Part shown: piece by piece, positions 37,279 to 46,220 of the stretch | Layout of the letters: each line of letters starts with the position of its first letter | How positions within the stretch are numbered: position 1 is the first letter of the stretch | Source: Planctomycetota bacterium | Lineage (GTDB): Bacteria > Planctomycetota > Phycisphaerae > Phycisphaerales > Phycisphaeraceae | Length of the DNA: 64,000 bases | NCBI GenBank assembly: GCA_024279865.1 | Contig: JAJRRC010000037.1 | Coordinates: forward strand, 21,434 to 85,433 | Reading direction: 5' to 3' | Program-made: the position numbers and the translations under genes | Notes under the pieces: generated by a model | What the model was told of the DNA's origin: nothing | The model's input: only the letters and a program-made list of their open reading frames with translations | Database searches by the model: none

Positions 37279-37408
37279 ATAAACATACCCCTCATGATTG
37301 AGTTTTCCCGCCCCCGGTTTGCTTGCGTACGCGGCATCTTGTTTTTTTTCAAGCATCGCATCCAAACAACTTTCATTGCGGGAATTTTCATACGCGATGC
37401 GTATACTT
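37279..37408. repeat. dispersed intergenic repeat, family 1, copy B
   Basis: About 130 bp, homologous to 22578-22690. This copy has gained CCCCCGG after TTTTCCCG and a T-tract plus CATCG insertion. It ends with the perfect inverted repeat ATACGC-GAT-GCGTAT at about 37391-37405. It lies directly upstream of the murJ start and downstream of parA. Confidence 0.85.
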
Positions 37409-37467
37409 GTCCGTTCCATAGGCAAAGAACGACCCGGATCATGCTGTTCTGCAATCGGCATTCGACT

Positions 37468-38493
37468 TTACGAGGCAGATGCCGTGGGCGTTGACAGGAT
37501 CGACTTCGCGAGCCGTTCGTAATCTCGAGCGCCCGCACAATGGGGAGCATATTCAAAAATTGTTTTGCCAAAGCTAGGCGACTCGGCGAGCTTAATATTG
37601 CGGCGAATGGGCGGCTCATAAATCACCGCGTCAGCCCAAGGCACATCTTGACCGCGGCCAGCTTCTAAAAAATTCATCAGATCCGCCACCACTTCACTGG
37701 CGAGAATCGTATTGGCTTCGTGCATACAAAGAACCACGCCTCCCACACGCAGCTTGGGATTGAATCCCTGCTGAATCAGTTGGATCGTTTCAAAGAGCTT
37801 GGATAATCCCTGCAATGCTAAAAAATGTGCCTGCAAAGGAACCACAACTTCCCGAGCCAATGTCAGAGCATTGATCGCGAGCAATCCCAAGCTAGGTGGA
37901 CAGTCGATAATAATATAGTCCGGCCGATCCGGGGTCTGGAGCAAGGCTTCAACTTTGTCCGCCAACACCCGCTGGGCTTGGCCGGTGATGACCTTGGGAG
38001 CCAATTCTGCTTCCACCCCCGCAAGATTCACTTGGGCTGGGATGATCGAAAGGTTCGAGCCAACTTCGCGGATGACCTCTTGCACGGTGACCTCATCCTC
38101 AGCAAGCAATTGATACAAATTTAAATCCGTGGATGCTAGTTCAAGCCCGAAATGTAAACTCAGATGGGCTTGAGGGTCCATGTCAATGACAAGCACTTTT
38201 TGATCGAGATAGGTCAGCCCCGCGGCAAGATTGGCCGTGGTGGTGGTTTTACCCACGCCACCTTTTTGATTCATGACCGCCAAAATACGTGGAGACGCTG
38301 CTGCAACATTTGTTTGCACAGGCATTCGCTCAGAAATTTGAGGGGGGATGGCTGGCGAGACTTCGGGAACTGCGTTTTGTGTGACTTGCGGGGCTACTTG
38401 CGGGGTTACTTCCTGGGTGCTTCCGGGGGCCGGGGGGGAATCCGGGGGGGCGGGGGTGTTTGGAGAGTTTGGGTGCATGGGCAATTCATTCAT
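37468..38493 (-). CDS. parA: ParA/Soj-type chromosome partitioning ATPase
   Basis: A 341-residue deviant-Walker ATPase that organises chromosome or cargo segregation with a ParB-like partner. After a low-complexity N-terminal extension of about 65 residues (Pro/Ala/Gln/Val) comes the P-loop KGGVGKTTTT near 75, DMDPQAHLSLHFG (Walker A'), IIIDCPPSLG (Walker B) and VVPLQAHFLALQGL. The extension is largely encoded by a G-rich repeat. Start M at 38493 gives MNELPM. No parB lies in the window. It may also act on another cargo such as a chemoreceptor array. Confidence 0.9.
   Translation of the reverse strand: MNELPMHPNSPNTPAPPDSPPAPGSTQEVTPQVAPQVTQNAVPEVSPAIPPQISERMPVQTNVAAASPRILAVMNQKGGVGKTTTTANLAAGLTYLDQKVLVIDMDPQAHLSLHFGLELASTDLNLYQLLAEDEVTVQEVIREVGSNLSIIPAQVNLAGVEAELAPKVITGQAQRVLADKVEALLQTPDRPDYIIIDCPPSLGLLAINALTLAREVVVPLQAHFLALQGLSKLFETIQLIQQGFNPKLRVGGVVLCMHEANTILASEVVADLMNFLEAGRGQDVPWADAVIYEPPIRRNIKLAESPSFGKTIFEYAPHCAGARDYERLAKSILSTPTASAS
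38386..38458. repeat. G-rich dispersed repeat in the N-terminal extension of ParA
   Basis: Units GCGGGGNTACTT are followed by an exact CTTCCGGGGG core (38420-38429) and further CCGGGGGG tracts. On the minus strand they encode Pro-rich peptide. Confidence 0.75.
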
Positions 38494-38557
38494 GATAGAC
38501 GTAGTATACCGTTCACTTGGGCGATGCAACTTGAACCCGGTGGGTTCGGACAAGCTC

Positions 38558-39229
38558 TCAAGGGCTTACTTCAAACGCTTCAATCGATTTTTGAGGCAAA
38601 ATGCCGAGGATGGTCAGATTTTTTTCCGTTCGCTGAGCGATGAGGCCCAAGCCTTCTTTGAAGACATAATCAAGCGTGACGCGTCCTTGGGCGAATCGCA
38701 GTTGAAGTTCACGGGTCATGCGGATCACCACGCCACGATCATCGCGCCCGAGGACTTGAACTTGGTAGCGGCAATGACCTTGATCGCGGACCATTTTTCC
38801 ATTGAGCGTGGTGACGGTCATTTTGACGGTTGTCCATTTCGGGACATGCGTTGCCAAATAGGCAGGTAGCATGACCATCGGCGGATCGTAGACCACCTGG
38901 GCGGCGGATTCAAAATCATCTTCCTGTTCAATGACGATATTGCCATCGGAAGTTAAGCGGTAATAAATCACAAACTGCCCCGTCATGAGAGACTGCCACG
39001 CGTGGTCTTTTGGGGTCGAGTCTTGCAAATGCCAAGTTTGTCCTTGGTGTGATCCTTCGGTGACGGTGAAGATTCGTTTGCCTTCGATGGGTGTAAACAG
39101 ATTCGCTGCTTGCAGTGTCGATTTCACCGGATGCAAGGGTTTTGCTTGGTCGTTGACAATGGGCTGGCCATGACAACCGGAGAGAAAACCCGCCAGCAGC
39201 AATAAAATTCCATAACAGAGATGTTTCAT
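38558..39229 (-). CDS. putative lipoprotein, unknown function
   Basis: A 223-residue protein with a lipoprotein signal (MKHLCYGILLLLAGFLSGC; Cys near residue 19). The mature part is mostly beta-strand, with no recognised family. Features include VTEGSHQGQTWHLQD, FVIYYRLTSDGNIVIEQE and a C-terminal YVFKEGLGLIAQRTEKN. Anchoring in the periplasm or outer membrane is likely. The gene is 64 bp upstream of parA. ATG 39229 is chosen because the lipobox sits properly; the frame continues 12 codons up. Confidence 0.65.
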   Translation of the reverse strand: MKHLCYGILLLLAGFLSGCHGQPIVNDQAKPLHPVKSTLQAANLFTPIEGKRIFTVTEGSHQGQTWHLQDSTPKDHAWQSLMTGQFVIYYRLTSDGNIVIEQEDDFESAAQVVYDPPMVMLPAYLATHVPKWTTVKMTVTTLNGKMVRDQGHCRYQVQVLGRDDRGVVIRMTRELQLRFAQGRVTLDYVFKEGLGLIAQRTEKNLTILGILPQKSIEAFEVSP

Positions 39230-39377
39230 GTCAACAGGGACCCTTTGGGCATAAAAATGTTTCACGTTAAAAACAATTTAGTTACTTTTGCATAATATAG
39301 TTCTGCGTATCAATTGTGAGGGCAATGTGGTCGTGATTGGTATAAGATAACGCGCTTGTAAGGATGGAGCTCGTCAG

Positions 39378-41189
39378 ATGATATGGGAAGCTTGGTTTAC
39401 ATTGGGAGTCATTGGCTTGGTCATGTTGGCCTTGGTCCGTAATTGGGCTGGTCCCGATGCGGTGATGCTAGGCGGTTTGACGTTGCTGATGACGGGGGGG
39501 CTGTTTTCTGATGGCCGCCTGCCTGGACCTGCCGAGGCAATCATGGGCTTTAGCAATGAAGGCTTAATCACCATTGGGGTTTTGTTTGTGGTGGCTTTGG
39601 GGATGTCTCAAACCGGCGCGATGGATTTACTTGCCAGTCCGCTCTTGGGGAAGCCCAAGAAGCTGACCAGTGCGCAATTTCGGATGATGTTGCCGGTGGC
39701 GGGTTTGAGTGCGTTTTTGAATAACACGCCGATTGTGGCGATGTTCATGCCTGTGGTGAGTGACTGGTGTAAGAAGACATCGCTTCCTGCGGGCAAATTG
39801 TTTATTCCTTTGAGCTATGCAGCCTTGTTGGGCGGGACTTGTACGCTCATTGGGACCAGTACCAATATCGTCGTGGCGGGACTGGTGAGTGATGCTCAGA
39901 GTCAGGGTCTTTTTGCAGATGTTCACATCGGCATGTTCACGATTGCTGCGGTGGGGTTGCCTGCTGCGGTGTTGGGGATGGTTTATATTCTGGCTTGTTC
40001 GGGTTTTTTGTTGCCTTCAAACAAGCGGACCGTGGCGACCCTTGAAACAGACGCTCGTCAATACGTGGCAGAGATGATGGTGCAGGCTGGCAGTGTGATT
40101 GATGGCAAGAGCATTGAAGATGCAGGCTTGCGACATTTGCCTGGCATGTTCCTGGCGGAAATTGAACGCGGCGGCGAGCGATTGGTGGCTGTCGGCCCTG
40201 AGCAAAAAATCCATGGCAATGACCGTCTGTTTTTCGTCGGGCTGGTTGAATCGGTGGTCGATCTACAAAAAATCCGTGGCCTGGTTCCCGCTGGGACCGA
40301 TGTCTTTAAGCTCAATGACCCAAGACCCAACCGTTGCCTAGTTGAGGCAGTGGTGAGCCATGAATGCCCGATCCAAGGGATGACCATTCGTGATGGCCAT
40401 TTTCGTACACGCTATGACGCGGTGGTCATCGCTGTCCACCGTGGCGGCGAACGGATCATGCAGAAAATCGGCGATATTATCCTCAAGCCCGGCGACACAC
40501 TCTTATTAGAAACCCATCCCCGCTTTGTAGAGAGGCATCGCAACCGTCGTGACTTTTTTCTCGCCTCAGCCATCGAAGATTCCAAACCTCCTAGACATGA
40601 TCGGGCATGGCTTGCGATTGCCCTGCTGGGCATGATGATCCTGGCGGTCACGTTGACTTCGGTTTCTCTGTTGCATGCGGCCTTGGTGGTTTGTGGGTTG
40701 ATGGCGTTGGGCGGTTGTTTCACCATGCACGAAGCTCGCGAGTCGGTGGACTTTCGGGTGCTGTTGGCTTTGGGCGGGGCCATTGGCATCGGTTCTGCTT
40801 TTGAACAGAGCGGTGCTTCGACGGTCATTGCTCAGAACCTGGTGGGCTTTGCCAAGCCGTTTGGTCCTTACGCTATTTTGAGCGCCATTTATTTGGCCGC
40901 CATGTTGTTTAACATGATGATTGGCAACATTGGGGCTGCCGTGTTGATTTTTCCTCTCGCCAAAGCCATTGCGTTGACTGAGCAGTTGAATTTTATGCCG
41001 TTGGCGATTGTGGTCATGATGGGGGCCAGTGCCAGTTACGCGACGCCGATTAGTTATCCCACCAATTTAATGGTGTATGGTCCGGGTGGTTACAGAGTCA
41101 GCGATTATTTTAAAATTGGTTTGCCGTTGAATTTTTTAATTATGGCTGTGGTGATTTTTTTGGCTCCTCGCATCTGGCCATTGACCTGA
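39378..41189 (+). CDS. SLC13-type permease with two RCK_C domains
   Basis: A 603-residue transporter of the divalent anion/Na+ symporter (SLC13/ArsB-like) group. Two membrane blocks (about residues 1-215 and 405-603) flank two TrkA-C/RCK_C domains: residues 217-300 (AEMMVQAGSVIDGKSIEDAGLRHLPG) and 310-390 (RCLVEAVVSHECPIQG; GDIILKPGDTLLLE). Motifs FLNNTPIVAMFMPV and LLGGTCTLIGTSTNIVVAGL mark the re-entrant SLC13 hairpins. Relatives carry sulfate, dicarboxylates or other anions; substrate unknown. GGAG lies 8 nt upstream of ATG 39378, and an extended -10-like TATAAG is at 39341-39346. Confidence 0.88.
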   Translation: MIWEAWFTLGVIGLVMLALVRNWAGPDAVMLGGLTLLMTGGLFSDGRLPGPAEAIMGFSNEGLITIGVLFVVALGMSQTGAMDLLASPLLGKPKKLTSAQFRMMLPVAGLSAFLNNTPIVAMFMPVVSDWCKKTSLPAGKLFIPLSYAALLGGTCTLIGTSTNIVVAGLVSDAQSQGLFADVHIGMFTIAAVGLPAAVLGMVYILACSGFLLPSNKRTVATLETDARQYVAEMMVQAGSVIDGKSIEDAGLRHLPGMFLAEIERGGERLVAVGPEQKIHGNDRLFFVGLVESVVDLQKIRGLVPAGTDVFKLNDPRPNRCLVEAVVSHECPIQGMTIRDGHFRTRYDAVVIAVHRGGERIMQKIGDIILKPGDTLLLETHPRFVERHRNRRDFFLASAIEDSKPPRHDRAWLAIALLGMMILAVTLTSVSLLHAALVVCGLMALGGCFTMHEARESVDFRVLLALGGAIGIGSAFEQSGASTVIAQNLVGFAKPFGPYAILSAIYLAAMLFNMMIGNIGAAVLIFPLAKAIALTEQLNFMPLAIVVMMGASASYATPISYPTNLMVYGPGGYRVSDYFKIGLPLNFLIMAVVIFLAPRIWPLT

Positions 41190-41298
41190 CTCCCCTGTTT
41201 TTCTTTGTTCGAGAAAAAACTTTGATCTTATTTTGCGGTATGGGGTGGTTGGGGGAGGGATCAGATTATTTTCTGATCTAATACCAATGATGATAAAA

Positions 41299-41387
41299 AC
41301 TCGTGCGGGTTGTGAGTCGCGGAGACTGAATGGACAAGATTTTATAAAATTCTCAACGTGTACATAAGATATGCGATGCATGTAAAG
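41299..41387. repeat. dispersed intergenic repeat, family 2, copy 1
   Basis: Exactly 89 bp, aligning without gaps to 47561-47649 (about 70 of 89 positions identical by eye). It starts ACTCGTGCG, has TCGCGGAGACTGAAT inside, and ends in ATGC-GAT-GCAT plus TAAAG. It sits between the SLC13 gene and the tRNA-Ala promoter. Confidence 0.85.
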
Positions 41388-41395
41388 AAGCCGAT

Positions 41396-41423
41396 GTGAC
41401 AAATCCGTGGCGATGGGTATAAT
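41396..41423 (+). promoter_or_regulatory. tRNA-Ala promoter
   Basis: GTGACA at 41396-41401 and a consensus TATAAT at 41418-41423 are separated by 16 bp and end 16 bp before the tRNA. Confidence 0.65.
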
Positions 41424-41439
41424 ACCGCCCTTGCTTCAC

Positions 41440-41512
41440 GGGGCGGTAGCTCAGTTGGGAGAGCATCGCGTTTGCAACGCGAGGGTCAGGGGTTCGAGTC
41501 CCCTCCGCTCCA
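41440..41512 (+). tRNA. tRNA-Ala (anticodon TGC)
   Basis: Folds as a full cloverleaf: acceptor GGGGCGG/CCGCTCC (one G-T pair), D-arm GCTC...GAGC, anticodon stem TCGCG/CGCGA with loop TTTGCAA, T-arm AGGGG-TTCGAGT-CCCCT, discriminator A. The CCA end is not encoded. Confidence 0.97.
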
Positions 41513-41545
41513 TTGCATGGATGACCTAGGTTATCTGCGAATTTT

Positions 41546-41580
41546 AAAAAGCTCACCGTCATTTGGCGGTGAGCTTTTTT
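41546..41580 (+). terminator. terminator of tRNA-Ala
   Basis: Stem AAGCTCACCG / CGGTGAGCTT with flanking A and T tracts (TTTTTT at 41575-41580), about 35 bp after the tRNA. It could serve both strands. Confidence 0.85.
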
Positions 41581-41643
41581 CGTAGATTAAGCAAGAAGGT
41601 GGGCTGCCGCAGCATGATTGGTATAGACGGTGTTTGGGCTGAG

Positions 41644-43722
41644 TTATTCTGTTGCCTGTGCCCCCGACGCGGGCTTGCGGGCGAGCCATAGGCCTAGGGC
41701 CAGGATGGCCAGCCCGCCGAGGATGACCGTGGCGGGGAGGTGGGTTGCTTCCATGTCGATGTTCAACATCTCATTGACCTGCGGCGTGCGAGATCGTATG
41801 ACCGCAAGGGCGTTGTTGAGGAAGTGAGCCAAAACCGCAGGCCAAATGCTGCGAGATTGCCAGCAGAGCCAGACCAACGCCATTCCTAAAATGAACGTGA
41901 TGGCAAAGCGATAAACCAAAAAGTGAAACAGTGCAAAAATGCCTGCCACGAGAATCATCGCCACCCATGGTCGACAGTTTTGACGTAGACTGCTCAACAG
42001 AAATCCACGGAATAATAATTCTTCCGTCACCGCGGGAATCACCGCGATAAAGAGCAGGATAAGCCACAACGGCTGCTCGGCCAGCGTTTTTTCAAGCGGG
42101 GCTTGCGAGTCGATCAAAGCCTGGGGAATGGGCAAAAACATTTCCTGAAAAGCAAAAACCTCTGCCCCGACAACCCACATGCTCGACCCAATCAAGACGG
42201 CTGCAAACCAATAACGCGGGCTCGGCAACGACAGTGCCAGGGTCTTGGGAATGTTAATCTTCCAGTACCACAACAACACCCCGGGAATCAAAACAAATGC
42301 CAACGGCATCGCAATGGCGGTCAGCTTCAAAATATGAACCATCTGGCCGTCGGCTTGTTTCTGCATGATGTTCTGAAGGTAAAACCATGCTGGAAACAGA
42401 CAGGCTACGTAAAGAGAGGCCAAGGCGACCGAGGGAAAGTCACGTTTGCGAAAGAGGTTTCGTCTGAGCAAGGATCGCATCGAAGCGGTGTCGGAAAAGA
42501 GGACCACCTCGCGGCCATAGGTTTGCGTTGCCAACGCCACCGCACCGCCTGCATACAGACAGGTTGAACCCAGCACCATCAGGTATTGAGATAGATGTAA
42601 TTCCGCTCCTGAGAGTAAATCACGCAAAAGTAAAACCATGTTCCCCACCGGAAGGACCAGCATCGCCCCTTGAAGCTGGGTGCCGGGCATGTTGGCGATC
42701 ATGCCTGGCACCAGGACCGCCATGATGACGGGGGTGATGTAGTTTTGAGCTTCTTTGAATGAACGGGCAAAGCCACACACTGCCATGAGTAAAGCAGACG
42801 TCAGGACCGCAAATGGAATCAAGGCCAGCAAAATGATCGGGATCACGGATAACGGGAAGGTGTCCCCGGCCCCCCCCGGCCCCCCCGTAGCATTGAGAAT
42901 ATCAGTCAGCCCACCAAAGTAGACCGTCGCTGCGACACTGGCAAGGTTGAGCGTAGCGCCCAACAGGGCAATGCTTACCACGGTCATGAACTTGCCGAGT
43001 ACCAGTTCGATGATGGGGACAGGGCAGACCATCAGCGTTTCAAGTGTGCCTCGCTCATGTTCGCCAGCCGTTAAGTCAATGGCTGGGTAAATCGCACTGG
43101 TCACCGTAATCAAGATCAACAGCAACGGCAAAATGAGGCCCAGAATCGAACTGGAGGTGGTTAAATTGGTCTGCTGAATCACGATGGGATTGATGGTCTT
43201 GCGGTCGACGTTCAGTTGGGCAAGTCGATCTCGCACACGGTTTTGAGCAATGCCGATTAGAGCATCTTCAATGCGCGTAGCCGCAGATCTGCTACGCAGT
43301 TGATCTCGCTGGACGTAGATGCGTAGTGAAACCTGCTGGGTCAGTGGGGCCGTTTGCTCGGTGGGCAAAACGGTGAGGGCGCAATTGACTTTTCGACTTT
43401 TGACAGCATCTTCGAGGTTTGGAACGATGACCCAGTCCACCAGATCGATCAAAGGCGTGAAGTCTTCTGTTTTATCTGTGGGTGGTTTTTCTTGGGAGAG
43501 CAGTGTCGTGCAAGTTGTTTGGTCTTGTTCATGAAGGATGCCGACGGAAATGCGGTCGGCTGCAACTTTGCCTGACTGCACGCTGGCAGCCTGCACGCTG
43601 AACAGCATCAAAACAGGGTACAGCACCACAGGCACCACGATGGTGGCAATAAGCGTGCGTCGATCTCGCAATAGATCGATCATCTCTTTGACGTATACGG
43701 TTTTGATACGGGAGATATTCAT
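41644..43722 (-). CDS. ABC-2 permease fused to a CPBP intramembrane protease (NatB-like)
   Basis: A 692-residue protein. Residues 1-420 form an ABC-2 permease of the NatB/DrrB kind: membrane segment, large external domain, then TAGEHERGTLETLMVCPVP before the main helices. Residues about 450-680 carry a CPBP (CAAX/Abi) domain with the EExxxR motif in VTEELLFRGFL and downstream His motifs (ALFHFLVYRF, AHFLNN). With the ATPase encoded next to it, it should make an ABC exporter; NatAB moves Na+, but the substrate is open. A G-rich repeat variant codes for GGPGGAG in the permease near residue 290. Confidence 0.87.
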   Translation of the reverse strand: MNISRIKTVYVKEMIDLLRDRRTLIATIVVPVVLYPVLMLFSVQAASVQSGKVAADRISVGILHEQDQTTCTTLLSQEKPPTDKTEDFTPLIDLVDWVIVPNLEDAVKSRKVNCALTVLPTEQTAPLTQQVSLRIYVQRDQLRSRSAATRIEDALIGIAQNRVRDRLAQLNVDRKTINPIVIQQTNLTTSSSILGLILPLLLILITVTSAIYPAIDLTAGEHERGTLETLMVCPVPIIELVLGKFMTVVSIALLGATLNLASVAATVYFGGLTDILNATGGPGGAGDTFPLSVIPIILLALIPFAVLTSALLMAVCGFARSFKEAQNYITPVIMAVLVPGMIANMPGTQLQGAMLVLPVGNMVLLLRDLLSGAELHLSQYLMVLGSTCLYAGGAVALATQTYGREVVLFSDTASMRSLLRRNLFRKRDFPSVALASLYVACLFPAWFYLQNIMQKQADGQMVHILKLTAIAMPLAFVLIPGVLLWYWKINIPKTLALSLPSPRYWFAAVLIGSSMWVVGAEVFAFQEMFLPIPQALIDSQAPLEKTLAEQPLWLILLFIAVIPAVTEELLFRGFLLSSLRQNCRPWVAMILVAGIFALFHFLVYRFAITFILGMALVWLCWQSRSIWPAVLAHFLNNALAVIRSRTPQVNEMLNIDMEATHLPATVILGGLAILALGLWLARKPASGAQATE
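42860..42890. repeat. G-rich tract in the permease gene
   Basis: CCCCGGCCCCCCCGGCCCCCCCG lacks the AAG part of the core but has the same C-tract build. It encodes a Gly/Pro/Ala loop. Confidence 0.5.
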
Positions 43723-43727
43723 AAATG

Positions 43728-44606
43728 TTACGCAGGGTCATCTGGAGCGTGGGTTGTAAGCGAGTCTGTTTGTGGGGCGGTATCCGATGGTCCACCTTGC
43801 ACTGAAAATTCTCCATGGGCAAGCTTCCGGGAGGGCAAGCTTCCGGGGGACAAACTTCCGGGGGGGGGGAGGTTGTGGACCAGTTGCAGGAAGATGTTGG
43901 TGAGTCGATCTTGTCCGCTATGGTCTTGAAGTTGTTTGAGGGTTCCTTGGATGAGGATTTTCCCTTCATGGATGAGGCCGATTTTATCGCAGAGGGATTG
44001 AGCTTCATCGAGATAGTGGGTGCTGAGGATGATGGTTTTCCCTGCATCGCGTTGTTCTCGGATGAAGTTGAGCATGATTTGGTTGGAGAGAACGTCAAGG
44101 CCAAGCGTGGGTTCGTCAAGGATGAGTGCTGGTGGGTCGGCAACGAGTGAGCGTGCGATGTTGCAGCGTTGTTTTTGACCTGTGGAAAGGCTCCCACATC
44201 GCAGCGAGGCGAAGTCTTGCATATTGAGTAGTTCGCAAAGCTCGGTCGCACGGTCCTTGGCTTCGGGTTTGCTCATGCCATGCAGTCGGGCGAAGTAGAT
44301 CAAAATATCGCGCACAGAGAGCCGTTGGTATAGGCCTGTATTGGCGGTAAGAAACCCGATGGATTGTTTGACTGCCATGGGGTTTTGGGCAACATCATAT
44401 CCATTGATAATCGCACGGCCCCCCGTGGGGGTGATCAGACCACAGAGCATGCGCAGGGTGGTGGTTTTTCCCGCGCCATTGGGGCCGAGCAGACCAAAGA
44501 TTTCACCCTTGGGCACATGGAAGGTCATCTGGTCCACGGCCCGTTTTTCTGTGCCATCGGGGGTGGGGAAGACTTTTACCAAGTTGTCAGCAATGATACC
44601 GTTCAT
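43728..44606 (-). CDS. ABC transporter ATP-binding protein (NatA-like)
   Basis: A 292-residue ATPase: Walker A GPNGAGKTT near residue 40, Q-loop region, signature LSTGQKQR, Walker B LILDEPTLGLD, and the STHYLDEA H-loop. It is the partner of the downstream permease-protease gene, whose start is 5 bp beyond this stop. The last 55 residues (from LPPPGSLSPGSLP) are low-complexity and encoded by a G-rich repeat, extending the usual NatA end. A degenerate heptamer repeat lies just upstream of the start. Confidence 0.9.
   Translation of the reverse strand: MNGIIADNLVKVFPTPDGTEKRAVDQMTFHVPKGEIFGLLGPNGAGKTTTLRMLCGLITPTGGRAIINGYDVAQNPMAVKQSIGFLTANTGLYQRLSVRDILIYFARLHGMSKPEAKDRATELCELLNMQDFASLRCGSLSTGQKQRCNIARSLVADPPALILDEPTLGLDVLSNQIMLNFIREQRDAGKTIILSTHYLDEAQSLCDKIGLIHEGKILIQGTLKQLQDHSGQDRLTNIFLQLVHNLPPPGSLSPGSLPSRKLAHGEFSVQGGPSDTAPQTDSLTTHAPDDPA
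43822..43874. repeat. G-rich dispersed repeat in the C-terminal tail of the NatA-like gene
   Basis: Three successive CTTCCGGGNG units with about 16-base spacing; exact cores at 43840-43849 and 43855-43864. The minus strand reads them as Pro-Gly-Ser-Leu repeats. Confidence 0.8.
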
Positions 44607-44612
44607 TTTTTA

Positions 44613-44647
44613 AGCGATCAGCAGTCAGCCATGAGCTTGTAGTCAGA
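44613..44647. repeat. degenerate heptamer repeat (AGNNNNN)
   Basis: Five consecutive 7-mers starting AG (AGCGATC, AGCAGTC, AGCCATG, AGCTTGT, AGTCAGA) lie 7 bp upstream of the NatA-like start codon. Confidence 0.55.
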
Positions 44648-44675
44648 GAGGGGCGGATCAGGCAGGTTTGAAGTT

Positions 44676-45266
44676 TTAGTTCTTGGCCTGATTTTTTTTG
44701 GGCTGGTGTCGTGTTGCTTTTTGGATGACCACGTCTTTGGAGGGGATGTCGCTGTGTCCTGTTCGGACAGCTTTGATGCGGTTGACGACGTCCATGCCTT
44801 GGATCACTTTTCCAAAGACGCAATAACCCCAGCCGCGTGGGCTTTTTCCTTGATGGTTGAGGAACGTGTTGTTTTTAACGTTGATGAAAAATTGTGAGCT
44901 GGCGCTGTGGGGTTGGCCTGTGCGTGCCATGGCCACGGTTCCGACATCGTTGGTGAGGCCGTTGTCTGCTTCATTGGTGATAGGTGCGTGGGTTTTTTTC
45001 TTTTTCATGCCCTTGGTCATGCCGCCGCCTTGGATCATGAAGTTTGAGATCACGCGGTGAAACAGGGTTCCGTCGTAGAAGCCTTCGTCGACATATTTTA
45101 GAAAGTTGGCCACGGTCTTGGGCGCTTTTTGGGGATTGAGTTCCAGAACGACCAGGCCCATGCTCGTGTGCAAAGCGACCTGAGGTTTGGCCTTAGGAGC
45201 AGCAGTCGCAGCAGGGGTCCAAATGGCGACAGCAAGCAAGGCAACAATGAATAAACGGTGAAACAT
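44676..45266 (-). CDS. cyclophilin-type peptidyl-prolyl isomerase, exported
   Basis: A 196-residue protein with a signal peptide (residues 1-23, ending ATAAP) and a cyclophilin domain: [70 protein letters not shown]. This matches PpiA/PpiB-like enzymes; the active-site Arg is in FHRV and the Gln in MIQGG. It is located in the periplasm and assists folding of exported proteins. AAGGA lies 8 nt before ATG. A Lys-rich tail ends the protein. Confidence 0.92.
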   Translation of the reverse strand: MFHRLFIVALLAVAIWTPAATAAPKAKPQVALHTSMGLVVLELNPQKAPKTVANFLKYVDEGFYDGTLFHRVISNFMIQGGGMTKGMKKKKTHAPITNEADNGLTNDVGTVAMARTGQPHSASSQFFINVKNNTFLNHQGKSPRGWGYCVFGKVIQGMDVVNRIKAVRTGHSDIPSKDVVIQKATRHQPKKNQAKN

Positions 45267-45321
45267 AAGAAGGGTCCTTAAAAAAAGTATGATTTTCTGG
45301 CTGTTTACTATAACAGGTTGT

Positions 45322-46086
45322 TTAGGCCAGTAGGCGGTCCACGCCTAGGAGTTTCACGATGGAAAGGATGACAATGAAGATTAAAACACGTCGAATCCAG
45401 ACGTTGGCGTTGGGGTGTCCCGTGGCAAATCGGGCACCCGCCCAGTAGCCAAAGGTTTGACCTGTTGCGATGAGTGCGCCGAATCCCCAGTGGACTTGAT
45501 CGTGCCAGATGAAGATGCACAACGCGGGGGCGGTGAACATCAACGCGATGAAGATTTTCAGGGCATTGGCTCGCACCAGATCATATTTGGCATGCAGGAC
45601 CAAGCCCCCAAGCAGGAAGATTCCCACGCCTGCTTGAATGAATCCGCCGTAGAATCCGATGACGCTGAAGATCAGCACCGTGGTCCATCGGGCCAGAGGC
45701 GGTTGAGATTCGGTGGATTCAATCAGCCAGCGTTTGGGTTTGACCATAATGACAAAGAGCATCAGGATCATGACGATGCTGATGACATTGTGCATGGTGG
45801 GGGCATCGAGTTTGGCTGCAAGGATCGCTCCGATCACCCCGCTGACGACGGCTGGGACGATCATCCAGGAAGTCGCTTTTTCAAGGGGAAGCTTGCCTTG
45901 CTTGGAGAAGGTTCCGACAGCGACGAGCGTTCCCAATAGCACGCCGACACGGTTGGTCCCATTGGCGGTACTGGCATCAAGTCCCATGAACATCAGCATC
46001 GGCAAGGTGATCAATGACCCACTGCCGGCAAGGGTGTTGATAAAGCCCGCAACGGCACCAGCAAGAATGGCAAGCAAATACATCAT
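45322..46086 (-). CDS. TauE/SafE family permease
   Basis: A 254-residue membrane protein with about eight helices. It has the family features [23 protein letters not shown] near the N-terminus, a repeated half with [17 protein letters not shown], and a basic/charged cytoplasmic loop. TauE/SafE proteins export sulfite, sulfonates or other organic anions. No sulfur genes are adjacent, so the substrate is undetermined. Heptamer repeats precede the start codon. Confidence 0.87.
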   Translation of the reverse strand: MMYLLAILAGAVAGFINTLAGSGSLITLPMLMFMGLDASTANGTNRVGVLLGTLVAVGTFSKQGKLPLEKATSWMIVPAVVSGVIGAILAAKLDAPTMHNVISIVMILMLFVIMVKPKRWLIESTESQPPLARWTTVLIFSVIGFYGGFIQAGVGIFLLGGLVLHAKYDLVRANALKIFIALMFTAPALCIFIWHDQVHWGFGALIATGQTFGYWAGARFATGHPNANVWIRRVLIFIVILSIVKLLGVDRLLA

Positions 46087-46098
46087 GGGAAAGTTGTC

Positions 46099-46140
46099 AG
46101 TGATCAGCTATCAGCTATCAGCGGTCAGTCGTCAGTAAGA
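46099..46140. repeat. degenerate heptamer repeat (AGNNNTC)
   Basis: Six consecutive 7-mers: AGTGATC, AGCTATC, AGCTATC, AGCGGTC, AGTCGTC, AGTAAGA. They begin 13 bp upstream of the TauE start. Same period and AG phase as 44613-44647. Confidence 0.7.
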
Positions 46141-46220
46141 TAAGAGAAGACAATAGGATATAGTTTTTTTTGTGCTTTGTGAATGAATATTTTCAATGCG
46201 CCAAAACGTTCTGCGTATGG

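Noticed and set aside
37236..37619. Minus-strand frame of 127 codons between parA and murJ
   Set aside because: It translates repeat family 1 and overlaps both neighbours; the homologous copy at 22578-22690 contains a stop.
41136..41402. Minus-strand frame of 88 codons before tRNA-Ala
   Set aside because: It runs through repeat family 2 and overlaps the SLC13 gene end; no conserved start or ribosome-binding site.
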